A DNA stretch of 64,000 bases from an uncultured Bacteroidales bacterium (GTDB lineage Bacteria; Bacteroidota; Bacteroidia; Bacteroidales; Paludibacteraceae): the NCBI GenBank assembly GCA_902771935.1, contig CACXYM010000004.1:1-64000 (forward strand), written 5' to 3'. Positions 1 through 7,538 of this stretch are shown in pieces (the stretch's first letter is position 1; each line of letters begins with the position of its first letter). Both the position numbers and the translations under genes were made by a program. Under the pieces are notes generated by a model, which saw only the letters and a list, made by a program, of their open reading frames with translations, was not told the origin of the DNA and did no database searches.

Positions 1-243
1 TACAGTAAATGATGTGAAGTAATCACCATAGCCGCTGTTGCCGCCATAGTAGCTTCGGAAGTTGTACGTTCCGCTTGTCCAGCTGTTCCAACCAATTACA
101 GGGGCATCAGCGCCTTGCCAGCAAGTATCTGCTTTAGCCACATTAATGCCACCTGCCTCGTTCTCGAAGGTAGCCACTTTTGTCTCAGCCATCAAACTAA
201 AGGCTGCAAAGGTCATAAGACCCAAAAAGAAAAATTTCTTCAT
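1..243 (-). CDS. Secreted DUF4465-like protein, B12-riboswitch controlled (N-terminal part only)
   Basis: The first 81 residues are in the window; the gene runs off the left edge. It begins MKKFFFLGLMTFAAFSLMAE, a clear Sec signal peptide with a cut near residue 20. The mature start has a FENE motif and a Trp/Gly/Tyr-rich stretch (YYGGNSGYGDYF), which resembles DUF4465 proteins of Bacteroidales. A cobalamin riboswitch and a promoter lie upstream on the same strand, so its expression should respond to vitamin B12. Surface-exposed B12-binding proteins are common in riboswitch-controlled Bacteroidetes loci, so a role in B12 capture is the natural inference. The family call rests on the N-terminus only. 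Confidence 0.72.
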   Translation of the reverse strand, partial: MKKFFFLGLMTFAAFSLMAETKVATFENEAGGINVAKADTCWQGADAPVIGWNSWTSGTYNFRSYYGGNSGYGDYFTSFTV

Positions 244-306
244 AAGCTTTAAATTTGTTTTAGTTGTTAATAATTTATTGCATTAGGTATATGCCTAAAA
301 ATAACA

Positions 307-336
307 ATCCACTTCGTCAATGTCTGAGAAGTGGAT
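307..336 (-). terminator. Hairpin in the leader between riboswitch and start codon, possible attenuator
   Basis: A perfect 9-bp stem (ATCCACTTC / GAAGTGGAT) is followed on the minus strand by TGTTATTTTTA. It lies after the riboswitch aptamer and about 65 bases before the start codon, where an expression platform could act. The intervening leader shows no ORF worth calling. Whether it terminates transcription is inference. Confidence 0.5.
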
Positions 337-429
337 AAATTCATCATACGTAAGGTCAGCCCAACGTCAGCGTAACCTCTGCTATATGAAATGTTCACAG
401 CTCCATTCCTCGAGAGCATTGTTGAACGA

Positions 430-566
430 AAACAGAGGCAGGTATTCTGACTTATCCCTTTTTCTGCGCCTTCCCAGCTCAAGCCAGTGACATATTGCAG
501 AAAAATATTAGGACTTACAGCAGCGGGTCTGTCCCGGATTTGCACCGGATTCCCTTTTAATTACAC
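430..566 (-). promoter_or_regulatory. Cobalamin riboswitch
   Basis: Read on the minus strand, the conserved elements come in the canonical order: AAAGGGAATCCGGTGCAAAT, then CCGGGACAGACCCGCTGCTGT, then the B12 box (GTCACTGG at about 485-492), then GGGAAGGCGC, and AGTCAGAATACCTGCCT at the 3' end. These are the diagnostic blocks of the cobalamin aptamer. It lies between the promoter at 623-654 and the secreted protein at 1-243. A spurious 92-codon frame over this region is a by-product of the RNA. Confidence 0.96.
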
Positions 567-622
567 TACGTGTAAACCACTATTTTCTATGTCTAAATTC
601 AGTTTAGTTCCGAATTCGAGTG

Positions 623-654
623 CAAAAGTACTACAATTATTTGGATTGTGCAAA
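623..654 (-). promoter_or_regulatory. Bacteroidetes-type promoter for the riboswitch transcript
   Basis: The minus strand carries TTTG (654-651), 20 bases, then TACTTTTG (630-623). It overlaps the last codons of the MATE gene, so the riboswitch unit has its own promoter even though it follows that operon. Confidence 0.85.
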
Positions 655-1983
655 TTTTTTAGCGAAAAAATCATGCACAACTGGTTTCCAACCTATCGTT
701 AAGTACACAACACGCGCAATTAAATGCACAAAATATGCAGCATATAGTGCTTGTATACCCCATATACGATATAAAGCAATATACGTAATAACAAATCCTA
801 TTGCCGCCATGATCATCGCATTCCGAATAGGACGACCAGCTGTTGCGCCGATATAGATACCATCCCACATAAATGCCAAGGTAGAAACCAATGGCATGGC
901 AATAAGCCAAGGAATATAAGGTTTGGAAGCGTTAAGCACATCTATTTCATCTGTCATGATAGCAATACTATTAATTCCACTTACAGCATACACAAGCGTG
1001 AATAACACTCCTACTCCAATACTCCATCCAAATAGATCTTTGAGCAAAGTGGAAAGTCGTTCATGGATATCCACATGTTTATCGTGTTCACCAAATAGTT
1101 TACCGACCAATGCTTCTCCAGCATATGCAAAACCGTCCACGAAATAACTAAATAGCATAAACAGTTTCATCAATATACTACTAACTGCCAATTCTATATC
1201 GCCATAACTGCCTGCGATGGATGTAAAGCCAACATAGACAATCATAAAGCACAAGGACCGAATAAACAGATTGCCATTAAGCGATAACAGATGCCGTAAC
1301 TCCGACCACCGCATTACATGCTTTAAGTGTTCAAACTCTTGCAGATAAGGCCTATATTTGGTCAACAAGAAAATAGACGCAACAATCAATCCTACATATT
1401 GCGCAATCACCGTTCCGTGAGCTACTCCTAAAGCCCCAAGAGGTGTGTAAATAGCTAATACGTAGGAAGATATTACGTTTATCACATTGATTATTACATC
1501 ACAAATCATTGGAGACATGGCATCTTGCATACCGATAAACCATCCTCGGAAAGTCATCAAGGCTAATGTGGCCGGAGCAGCCCAAATACGAATAAAGAAG
1601 TATTTGCGCGCAAAAATTTCCACCTCAGGTGAGCAGGAAACACAGGCTAATACTGCCGTAACAAACAACCATTGTATAGCCCATACAAGCATTGTTCCGA
1701 AAGCAGATAAAGCGAAACTCTGCGCCAATAACTTCGAGCACTCCGTTTTATCTTGACGACCAAAAGCCTGTGCAGTCATACCGGAAGTACCTACTCTCAG
1801 GAAACCGAAGTTCCAGTATAGCAGGTCAAACAACATGGTGCCGATAGCAATACCACCGATAGCAGCAGCATCAGAGATATGCCCAATAATGGCCGTATCT
1901 ACCAAGCCAACAAGAGGTATTGTGATACTCGCTAAGATACTTGGGACAGCTAAACGTAATATTTGAATATTGGTATTACTCAA
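637..1983 (-). CDS. MATE family multidrug/sodium efflux transporter
   Basis: A 448-residue inner-membrane protein with about 12 hydrophobic segments and the MATE N-terminus (LAVPSILASITIPLVGLVDT, then AIIGHI). MATE proteins export cationic drugs and metabolites in exchange for Na+ or H+. The best start is TTG at 1983; the next Met is beyond the first helix, so a shorter form would lose conserved sequence. The start overlaps the end of mnmA by 8 bases, so translation is probably coupled. It is the last gene of the operon starting near 6515. NorM and DinF subtypes cannot be told apart by eye. Confidence 0.93.
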   Translation of the reverse strand: MSNTNIQILRLAVPSILASITIPLVGLVDTAIIGHISDAAAIGGIAIGTMLFDLLYWNFGFLRVGTSGMTAQAFGRQDKTECSKLLAQSFALSAFGTMLVWAIQWLFVTAVLACVSCSPEVEIFARKYFFIRIWAAPATLALMTFRGWFIGMQDAMSPMICDVIINVINVISSYVLAIYTPLGALGVAHGTVIAQYVGLIVASIFLLTKYRPYLQEFEHLKHVMRWSELRHLLSLNGNLFIRSLCFMIVYVGFTSIAGSYGDIELAVSSILMKLFMLFSYFVDGFAYAGEALVGKLFGEHDKHVDIHERLSTLLKDLFGWSIGVGVLFTLVYAVSGINSIAIMTDEIDVLNASKPYIPWLIAMPLVSTLAFMWDGIYIGATAGRPIRNAMIMAAIGFVITYIALYRIWGIQALYAAYFVHLIARVVYLTIGWKPVVHDFFAKKFAQSK

Positions 1984-3022
1984 TCAAACCTCCTCCAACT
2001 AATAAATCGTTCTGATAGATAACAACAGACTGTCCTGGTGTTACTGCCCAAACGGGTTCTTTGAAGGTCAACACTCCATCTTTATAGACTGCTTCACTTG
2101 GCTGACTGCGATAACGAATCTGCGCGAATACAGGTTGCGAATAGTCTCCGTTAAATTTATATTCACTAATTCGCACATTATTTGTGTATAATTCATCATG
2201 TGTTCCGAGAGTCACTTGATTGCGAGCCGCATCAATTTTAGTCACAAATGCGGGATAGCCAAGTGCTATGCCTAAACCTTTGCGTTGACCTATTGTATAA
2301 CATGTGTATCCTGCGTGTTGACCCAATACTTTTCCTTGTGCATCTATATAGTCGCCGGATGTTGTCTCAACGCCTTCGGATGCAAGGAATGAACGATAAT
2401 CGTTGTCTGCGACAAAGCATATCTCTTGCGATTCACGCTTCTTCGACAGTTTCTCAAATCCATGCTGCAAAGCGATTGCGCGTACTTCATCTTTTGTTAA
2501 GTCGCCTAAAGGAAAGATAGTGCGACTTAGGTTCTCCTCTGTCAACATCCATAGGAAATATGTTTGGTCTTTATGCTTATCAACGGCTTTTCGGAGAAAA
2601 TAATGACCATCTTTCTGCGCGATGCGAGCATAATGCCCCGTTGCGATATAATCACAACCATATTCATCTGCAGCAGCCATCAATTCTCCCCACTTGATAT
2701 GCGAATTACATAAAACACATGGATTAGGCGTGCGACCATGACGATATTCGTCCACAAAATTTGCAATCACATGCTTTCTAAACGTGTCACGGAAGTCCAA
2801 TATATGGTGTTCAAAGCCTAGTTGTTCGGCTAAATACTTGGCTTCCATAATAGATTCAATCGAACAGCATCCTTTCTCTTTAGCGATACAACTCTCCCGA
2901 ATTGAATCGTACGTACGGAAAGTGACACCTACTAATTCGTAGCCTTTTTCCAATAATAGCATGGCAGCTACAGAGCTGTCTATACCGCCTGACATCGCTA
3001 TGAGAACACGTTTTTTGCTCAT
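1976..3022 (-). CDS. mnmA: tRNA-specific 2-thiouridylase MnmA
   Basis: This 348-residue cytoplasmic enzyme thiolates U34 of tRNA-Lys, -Glu and -Gln. Near the N-terminus is the ATP-binding PP-loop (AMSGGIDSSVAAMLL). The catalytic cysteine pair lies in PNPCVLCNSHIKWG and in SQEICFVAD, and the C-terminal barrel (VTPGQSVVIY) is present. A cluster of extra cysteines (CIAKEKGCC, near residue 50) is seen here, unlike E. coli MnmA. ATG at 3022 overlaps the nadA stop as ATGA; an in-frame TTG at 3031 is less likely. Bacteroidales often carry more than one MnmA paralogue, and which one this is cannot be decided. Confidence 0.95.
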   Translation of the reverse strand: MSKKRVLIAMSGGIDSSVAAMLLLEKGYELVGVTFRTYDSIRESCIAKEKGCCSIESIMEAKYLAEQLGFEHHILDFRDTFRKHVIANFVDEYRHGRTPNPCVLCNSHIKWGELMAAADEYGCDYIATGHYARIAQKDGHYFLRKAVDKHKDQTYFLWMLTEENLSRTIFPLGDLTKDEVRAIALQHGFEKLSKKRESQEICFVADNDYRSFLASEGVETTSGDYIDAQGKVLGQHAGYTCYTIGQRKGLGIALGYPAFVTKIDAARNQVTLGTHDELYTNNVRISEYKFNGDYSQPVFAQIRYRSQPSEAVYKDGVLTFKEPVWAVTPGQSVVIYQNDLLVGGGLIE

Positions 3023-3954
3023 ATGGACCAATCTAACATCTTTTGTATCGGTTTAACAGCTTTTTCGGCTACTTCTATAGGCACAATCACTTCATTGGAC
3101 TCGTTCAGCAAGCACTCGTAGAGTTTCTCCAATGTATTCTGCCGCATATACTCGCACTCATTACAACTGCAACCAACTCCTTCCGTCATTTCAGGAGGCA
3201 CAGGAATTAGGTTTGCTTCGGGACAAGCCTTACGCATCTCGTGAAGAATACCACTTTCGGTAACAACGATAAAGTCCTTCTCTTCAGGATGTTGGCGCAC
3301 ATAATTCAGAATGGCTTGTGTGCTACCAATCACATCTGCAAGGTTCAAAATAATTTGCTTACATTCTGGATGAGCCAAGACTTTGGCATTGGGATATTGC
3401 TGCTTCAAATTCAAAAGTGCCTCTACGGAGAAACGAGAGTGCACATGGCAGCAACCATTCCACAACTCCATTGTTCTGCCGGTTACAGAATTGATATATG
3501 CACCTAAATTCTGATCTGGTCCAAATAGGATTTTTGCATCTTCAGGCAGATGGTTCACTATCTTGAGCGCATTGCTACTTGTCACAACCACATCCGTTAG
3601 CGCTTTGACAGCAGCCGATGTATTGACATACGAAACAACCTGATAATCAGGATGTTGTTTCTTCCATGCAGCCAGATCTTCCGCCTTGCAACTATCAGCC
3701 AAAGAGCATCCTGCTGATGGATCCGGTATAAGCACTTTCCTCTTGGGGCATAGGATTTTTGCCGTCTCTGCCATAAAATGCACGCCGCACATCACCAATA
3801 TATCCGCATCTGTTTGCGCGGCTTTTTGCGCCAAAGCAAGGGAATCACCAATAAAATCGGCTACATCCTGTATCTCTGAGCGTTGATAATAATGTGCCAA
3901 GATTATCGCATTTTTCTTCTTGGCCAACTCTCTAATTTGCTCCTGTATATTCAT
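3019..3954 (-). CDS. nadA: Quinolinate synthase A
   Basis: This 311-residue Fe-S enzyme condenses iminoaspartate with dihydroxyacetone phosphate to quinolinate in NAD synthesis. Family marks are AIILAHYYQRSEIQDVADFI at the N-terminus, VMCGVHFMAETAKIL, WNGCCHVHSRF, and the C-terminal GVGCSCNECEYMRQN, which supply the cluster cysteines. No nadB or nadC is beside it. The start is ATG at 3954; an in-frame GTG at 3969 lies inside a heptamer repeat and is rejected. Stop and mnmA start overlap by 4 bases. Confidence 0.96.
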   Translation of the reverse strand: MNIQEQIRELAKKKNAIILAHYYQRSEIQDVADFIGDSLALAQKAAQTDADILVMCGVHFMAETAKILCPKRKVLIPDPSAGCSLADSCKAEDLAAWKKQHPDYQVVSYVNTSAAVKALTDVVVTSSNALKIVNHLPEDAKILFGPDQNLGAYINSVTGRTMELWNGCCHVHSRFSVEALLNLKQQYPNAKVLAHPECKQIILNLADVIGSTQAILNYVRQHPEEKDFIVVTESGILHEMRKACPEANLIPVPPEMTEGVGCSCNECEYMRQNTLEKLYECLLNESNEVIVPIEVAEKAVKPIQKMLDWSI

Positions 3955-3955
3955 A

Positions 3956-3976
3956 TAATTACAAATCACAAATTAC
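3956..3976 (-). repeat. Three heptamer units directly before the nadA start
   Basis: On the minus strand the units read GTAATTT, GTGATTT, GTAATTA, ending one base before the nadA ATG. They fill the whole lpdA-nadA gap. Other such arrays are at 21573-21600 and 41655-41720. Confidence 0.7.
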
Positions 3977-5298
3977 AAAATCTCTTTAAGTATCTCACTT
4001 ACTGTCGGATGCGGGAAGACAACTTGTTTGAATTCATCAACTGTGTACCCCATTCGTACAGCAAAAGATGCAGCTGCCACGAACTCCGAACATGGATTAC
4101 CAATCATGTGAACTCCAAGAACGGAGTGCGACTTCTTGTCTATCAGCATCTTACATAGTCCATTTTCTCCCTCGTTCTCTGCTACAAAACGTCCGGAGAA
4201 TGTCATGGGCATAGTACGCACTTCGGCATCAAAGTCCTTTTCGGTGATGCCAACACACGCGATTTCCGGATTCGTATAAACCACTGAAGGAATAGCATTA
4301 TATGCTATCCGTTGTAACGGAATCTGCTTAAGCATTCGACCTACAGCCACTTCGGCCTGACGACTTGCCACATGCGCCAACATAATCTTTCCCGTTACAT
4401 CTCCAGCGGCATAGACATTAGGCAGATTGGTCTTCATGAAGTCATCCACCACGATTGCACCGCGATTGTACTCAAGGTCTGTGAGTGCTTCAAGGCCTTG
4501 CAGATTGGCTCTGCGGCCTACGCTGACAAGGATTTTGTCGGCTTCAATAATTTCTCCGCTTTCCACTTTCAACTTTCCGCCTTCAATAGACACCACCTTA
4601 GTATTGGTGAGAATCTTGATACCACTCTTTTCGTACTTTTCACGCAAGATGGCAACGATATCCTGATCAATATTCGGTAGAATTGTCGGCATGGCCTCAA
4701 TAACCGTTACCGGCACTCCCAACTCGTGGTACAATGTAGCAAACTCCATACCTATTACGCCGCCACCGACTATAACGATAGAAGCCGGCAACTCTTTGGC
4801 GTCCAAAGCCGTTGTAGAGTCCCAGACATGTTCATTGTCCTTAATGCCAGGAATAGGCGGTACGAAGTTTGTCGAGCCGGTACAGATAAGCAGATTTTCT
4901 GCTTCGTATTGCTCTTCTCCGCAAGCGATGGTCACTACATCGTCCGTGCGGCTGACAACGGATGCGGCACCATTAATAACCGTGCAATGCTCATTATTGA
5001 GTTTCGCCCGAATACCGGCAACCAGTTTGCGCACCACTTTAGTCTTGCGCTGCTGTATCTTGACGTAGTCAAACGACACATTCTCTGCCTTTACGCCGTA
5101 TTTATCAGCATGGGCGGCGTTATAATACTGCTTGGCGCTATATAAAAGTGTCTTAGTCGGAATACAACCCACATTGAGACATGTTCCGCCTAAAGCGTTC
5201 TGCTCAAAGAGAATGACATCTTTACCTGCTTTAGAGGCTATTTCGGCAGCCGTATAACCGGCAGGGCCTCCACCTAATATGGCTAAATAATATTTCAT
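3973..5298 (-). CDS. lpdA: Dihydrolipoamide dehydrogenase (E3 / glycine-cleavage L protein)
   Basis: This 441-residue FAD flavoenzyme reoxidises dihydrolipoyl groups with NAD+. It has the FAD-binding GGGPAGYTAAEIA, the redox disulfide GGTCLNVGCIPTK, the NAD-binding VIVGGGVIGMEFA, the second FAD motif VYAAGDVTG, and the C-terminal His/Glu region FPHPTVSEILKEIL. No E1 or E2 genes are adjacent. gcvT is elsewhere in the window (12382), so service to the glycine cleavage system is possible. Four heptamers (4556-4583) lie in the coding sequence at KLKVESGE, in frame. The preceding acetyltransferase ends one base upstream. Confidence 0.95.
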   Translation of the reverse strand: MKYYLAILGGGPAGYTAAEIASKAGKDVILFEQNALGGTCLNVGCIPTKTLLYSAKQYYNAAHADKYGVKAENVSFDYVKIQQRKTKVVRKLVAGIRAKLNNEHCTVINGAASVVSRTDDVVTIACGEEQYEAENLLICTGSTNFVPPIPGIKDNEHVWDSTTALDAKELPASIVIVGGGVIGMEFATLYHELGVPVTVIEAMPTILPNIDQDIVAILREKYEKSGIKILTNTKVVSIEGGKLKVESGEIIEADKILVSVGRRANLQGLEALTDLEYNRGAIVVDDFMKTNLPNVYAAGDVTGKIMLAHVASRQAEVAVGRMLKQIPLQRIAYNAIPSVVYTNPEIACVGITEKDFDAEVRTMPMTFSGRFVAENEGENGLCKMLIDKKSHSVLGVHMIGNPCSEFVAAASFAVRMGYTVDEFKQVVFPHPTVSEILKEIL

Positions 5299-5299
5299 A

Positions 5300-6049
5300 T
5301 TATCGTTTATTTATTTCACATTTTACTTCCGGCGTCGATTGGATAACTCGCGAGCAAGGAGGTACATTGTTCGTCAACCACACGTTACCGCCGATAATGG
5401 TGTCATGTCCAATGCGGATACGTCCCAAGATAGAACTATTGGAATAGATGGTCACATTATCCTCTATTATAGGATGACGCGGTTCATCTATAGGCATACC
5501 GGTTTTATCAAAATGGAAGCTTTTTGCTCCAAGCGTAACACCTTGATATAGAACTACATGACTACCTATGATTGAAGTAGCACCTATTACCACTCCAGTC
5601 CCGTGGTCTATGCAGAAATATTCCCCTATTTGTGCGGCTGGATGGATGTCTATTCCTGTGCGACTATGAGCCATTTCGGTTAGCATACGCGGAATACGCG
5701 GCACGCCTAATCGATATAACAAATGCGCCAAACGGTAATGCGTCATTACCAAAGGTAATGGATAACACAATATCACTTCGCCAATATCCGTAACAGCCGG
5801 GTCGTTGTGTAATACCGCTTCCACATCCGTATGCAGTAATCGTTTTAATTCCGGCAGTTGGTCCATCACTTGTTTGGCAATATTATCGGCATGATCCGGC
5901 AGGACGGTAGATATCTGCAGATGCAGAATCTGTCCAAATCCCTCATAAGGATCTGTTTCCGCTTCGAAATAGTTCGGAAAGACTATGCTGCGCGTGTAGC
6001 GCATTAGTTGTTTAAGATTGTGTATGGTTGGTACTTTTTCCATTTTCAT
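5300..6049 (-). CDS. cysE: Serine O-acetyltransferase
   Basis: This 249-residue enzyme makes O-acetylserine, the first step of cysteine synthesis from serine. The N-terminal half is the helical SATase domain; the C-terminal half is a left-handed hexapeptide-repeat helix (DIHPAAQIGEYFCIDHGTGV, VVIGATSIIGSHVVLYQGVT, LGRIRIGHDTIIGGNVWL). The Asp-His pair in IDHGTG is the expected catalytic site. ATG codons at 6049 and 6043 are both usable. The start overlaps the end of the upstream gene by about 35 bases. The epsC form typical of Bacteroidales is the closest match. Confidence 0.92.
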   Translation of the reverse strand: MKMEKVPTIHNLKQLMRYTRSIVFPNYFEAETDPYEGFGQILHLQISTVLPDHADNIAKQVMDQLPELKRLLHTDVEAVLHNDPAVTDIGEVILCYPLPLVMTHYRLAHLLYRLGVPRIPRMLTEMAHSRTGIDIHPAAQIGEYFCIDHGTGVVIGATSIIGSHVVLYQGVTLGAKSFHFDKTGMPIDEPRHPIIEDNVTIYSNSSILGRIRIGHDTIIGGNVWLTNNVPPCSRVIQSTPEVKCEINKR

Positions 6050-6515
6050 TGTCTTTGTTGACTGTTTCCAAATACATCTTTACTGCTTCGCCAACCATTT
6101 CCACGCACGGGCGTTTCTTGTAATAGGCTTCCGTTCGAGCTTCCGGTGTCGGCTCCTGCGGTTTAGGGGCAATGCCCAGTAATTCTGCGCAGGTTATCGA
6201 ACCATATTGGTCTTTGAACTTCTGCGCCAAATCTTGCACTAAGGCATAGTTAGCCGCTTTGCCGTCATGATCGCCGGGAATAGCACTACCCTTTTCCAAT
6301 CCGGCAAGCATGAACATTCCGCATGCCGCGCCGCAAGTGAGACGCATTCTGCCAATGCCTCCGCCGAACGATGCCGCCAGCCGCAGAGCCAGTTTCTCGT
6401 CCTTGATGCCATATATATCGCAGCAAGCTGCGAAAACCGATTGAGAGCAGTTAAAACCCTGTCTGAACAAGTCTTTTGCGCGTTCAGAACGACGTTCGAT
6501 TTCTTCGTTTGTCAT
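6012..6515 (-). CDS. C_GCAxxG_C_C family (redox-type) protein
   Basis: A 167-residue cytoplasmic protein with the spaced cysteines that name the family: FNCSQSVFAACC, then CGAACGMFMLAG, ITCAELLG and KKRPCVEMVG. The function is not established; a metal or redox role is usually assumed. The start is ATG at 6515, 20 bases downstream of the -7 box of a strong promoter; an upstream in-frame ATG at 6566 lies in the -33 region and would not be transcribed. It leads the six-gene operon down to 637, beside cysteine and thiolation genes (cysE, mnmA), which fits a sulfur or redox theme. Confidence 0.9.
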   Translation of the reverse strand: MTNEEIERRSERAKDLFRQGFNCSQSVFAACCDIYGIKDEKLALRLAASFGGGIGRMRLTCGAACGMFMLAGLEKGSAIPGDHDGKAANYALVQDLAQKFKDQYGSITCAELLGIAPKPQEPTPEARTEAYYKKRPCVEMVGEAVKMYLETVNKDNENGKSTNHTQS

Positions 6516-6535
6516 AGTCACACAATTTTGCGCTG

Positions 6536-6567
6536 CAAAATTACTGCTTTTTTCGCACACATGCAAA
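6536..6567 (-). promoter_or_regulatory. Promoter of the C_GCAxxG-cysE-lpdA-nadA-mnmA-MATE operon
   Basis: Minus strand TTTG (6567-6564), 20 bases, TAATTTTG (6543-6536), with GCAG directly upstream of the -7 box, as at most other promoters of this window. Confidence 0.88.
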
Positions 6568-6610
6568 TAAAAAGTGCGTGTTTCGTGAAAAACCCGAACT
6601 TTTTCATTCG

Positions 6611-7069
6611 TTAGTTTAATACTTGCGATTTAAAGGGAGCAGATTCTTCGGTAAGTTGGGTGAGAAGCGCGGAACGATTATCGATGGGACAAGCACGATA
6701 GCGGGAATAGCCTTCGAGTAAGGCAGCAGCGAAGGTCTCGTCCGATGAGAGACGGTTGTAAATAATGGACGTGAGCAGTTGCTGATTGCGCATGTAAGAT
6801 TTGTTAGAGCGCTGGATGATTTCGAGGCGCTGCGTGTTGATTTGTTCAGCAAAATCAGCGTCCTGTAACCACAATTTGGCATAGAGGGAAGCTGTTCCCA
6901 TCTTCTGGCGATGGAGCGTTTGTGCATCACTCCAATGTTCGGGTTTGTTTTGATAACAATAGCTCGTTTCGTAAATGCCGAAGAGTTTGCGTTGCGAGAT
7001 GTTAGACTTCTTGCCAAAGAGTTTTCCGGAAACGGTATCGACCGGGTCTTTATAAGTAATTTTTGCCAT
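6611..7069 (-). CDS. Hypothetical protein, 152 aa
   Basis: I do not recognise a named family. The protein starts MAKITYKDPVDTVSGKLFGK, is basic at the N-terminus, has no signal peptide or membrane segment, and is predicted mostly helical from about residue 55. The gene stands alone with its own strong promoter (7193-7224) and a 115-base leader carrying an 11-base tandem repeat. The start is the ATG at 7069; a second minus-strand frame over the same DNA has no support. The Bacteroidetes promoter and clean frame say it is real; the role is unknown. Confidence 0.75.
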   Translation of the reverse strand: MAKITYKDPVDTVSGKLFGKKSNISQRKLFGIYETSYCYQNKPEHWSDAQTLHRQKMGTASLYAKLWLQDADFAEQINTQRLEIIQRSNKSYMRNQQLLTSIIYNRLSSDETFAAALLEGYSRYRACPIDNRSALLTQLTEESAPFKSQVLN

Positions 7070-7103
7070 AAATATATTGATTTTTTGTTATTAGGTTCTT
7101 ATA

Positions 7104-7192
7104 GCCTTATTGCAGGAGCAGCATTATCCTGTGTTAATCCTGTGTTAAAGCTGTGTTGATGAGGTGTTAATGTTGTGGCTTCATTTCGGGTG
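7104..7192. repeat. 89-base dispersed repeat, copy 1, with five 11-base units
   Basis: The units at 7128-7182 are CCTGTGTTAAT, CCTGTGTTAAA, GCTGTGTTGAT, GAGGTGTTAAT and GTTGTGGCTTC. The 89 bases match 52594-52682 at 80 of 89 positions in the same orientation. Here the element forms most of the transcribed leader of the minus-strand gene at 6611-7069, starting at its transcription start. Confidence 0.85.
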
Positions 7193-7224
7193 CAAAGGTA
7201 CTGCATTTTTTTGAATCGTGCAAG
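7193..7224 (-). promoter_or_regulatory. Promoter for the hypothetical gene at 6611-7069
   Basis: Minus strand CTTG (7224-7221), 20 bases, TACCTTTG (7200-7193), preceded by GCAG. It diverges from the promoter at 7249-7280. Confidence 0.85.
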
Positions 7225-7248
7225 AAAAAGGAAATTTTTTTATAAAAA

Positions 7249-7280
7249 TTTGCATATATTAAAAAAAAATATTACTTTTG
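7249..7280 (+). promoter_or_regulatory. Promoter for the secreted nuclease-type gene
   Basis: TTTG (7249-7252), 20 bases, TACTTTTG (7273-7280). The start codon at 7529 is about 240 bases downstream, so the transcript has a long leader made almost entirely of tandem repeats. Confidence 0.82.
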
Positions 7281-7300
7281 TCGGCTGAAATGAATATAGA

Positions 7301-7538
7301 AATATACATCTACTGCAAAGTAGGAATACACATCTACTGATAAGAAGGGATATACATCTACTGCTAAGAAAGGATATACATCTACTGGTAGGAAGGGATT
7401 ACATCTAGTGGTATGAAGGGACCTATAATACTGCTATGGGGAAGTTTATAGTATACTCATGGAGAAGGTTGTAATCTTACCATGGAGAAAATTATAATAC
7501 GGATATTAAGAAATAAACATATACTGCTATGAAGAAAT
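7301..7538 (+). repeat. Leader tandem array: ten 23-25-base units ending at the start codon
   Basis: Units begin at 7301, 7325, 7350, 7374, 7398, 7421, 7445, 7469, 7492 and 7515. The best kept read ATATACATCTACTGCTAAGA plus AAGG. The last unit, ACATATACTGCTATGAAG plus AAAT, contains the true ATG (7529). Units 5 to 8 have ATG at the equivalent place followed by AAG, GGG or GAG. Similarity is highest in units 1-5. Confidence 0.85.

Noticed and set aside
267-545. 92-codon minus-strand frame
   Set aside because: It lies over the cobalamin riboswitch and its leader; conserved RNA blocks explain the sequence.
6611-7069. Prophage structural gene
   Set aside because: No other phage-like gene is near and the protein matches no phage family I can recognise.
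7301-7538. CRISPR array
   Set aside because: Units are contiguous and decaying, with no constant spacers of unique sequence, and no cas genes are nearby.
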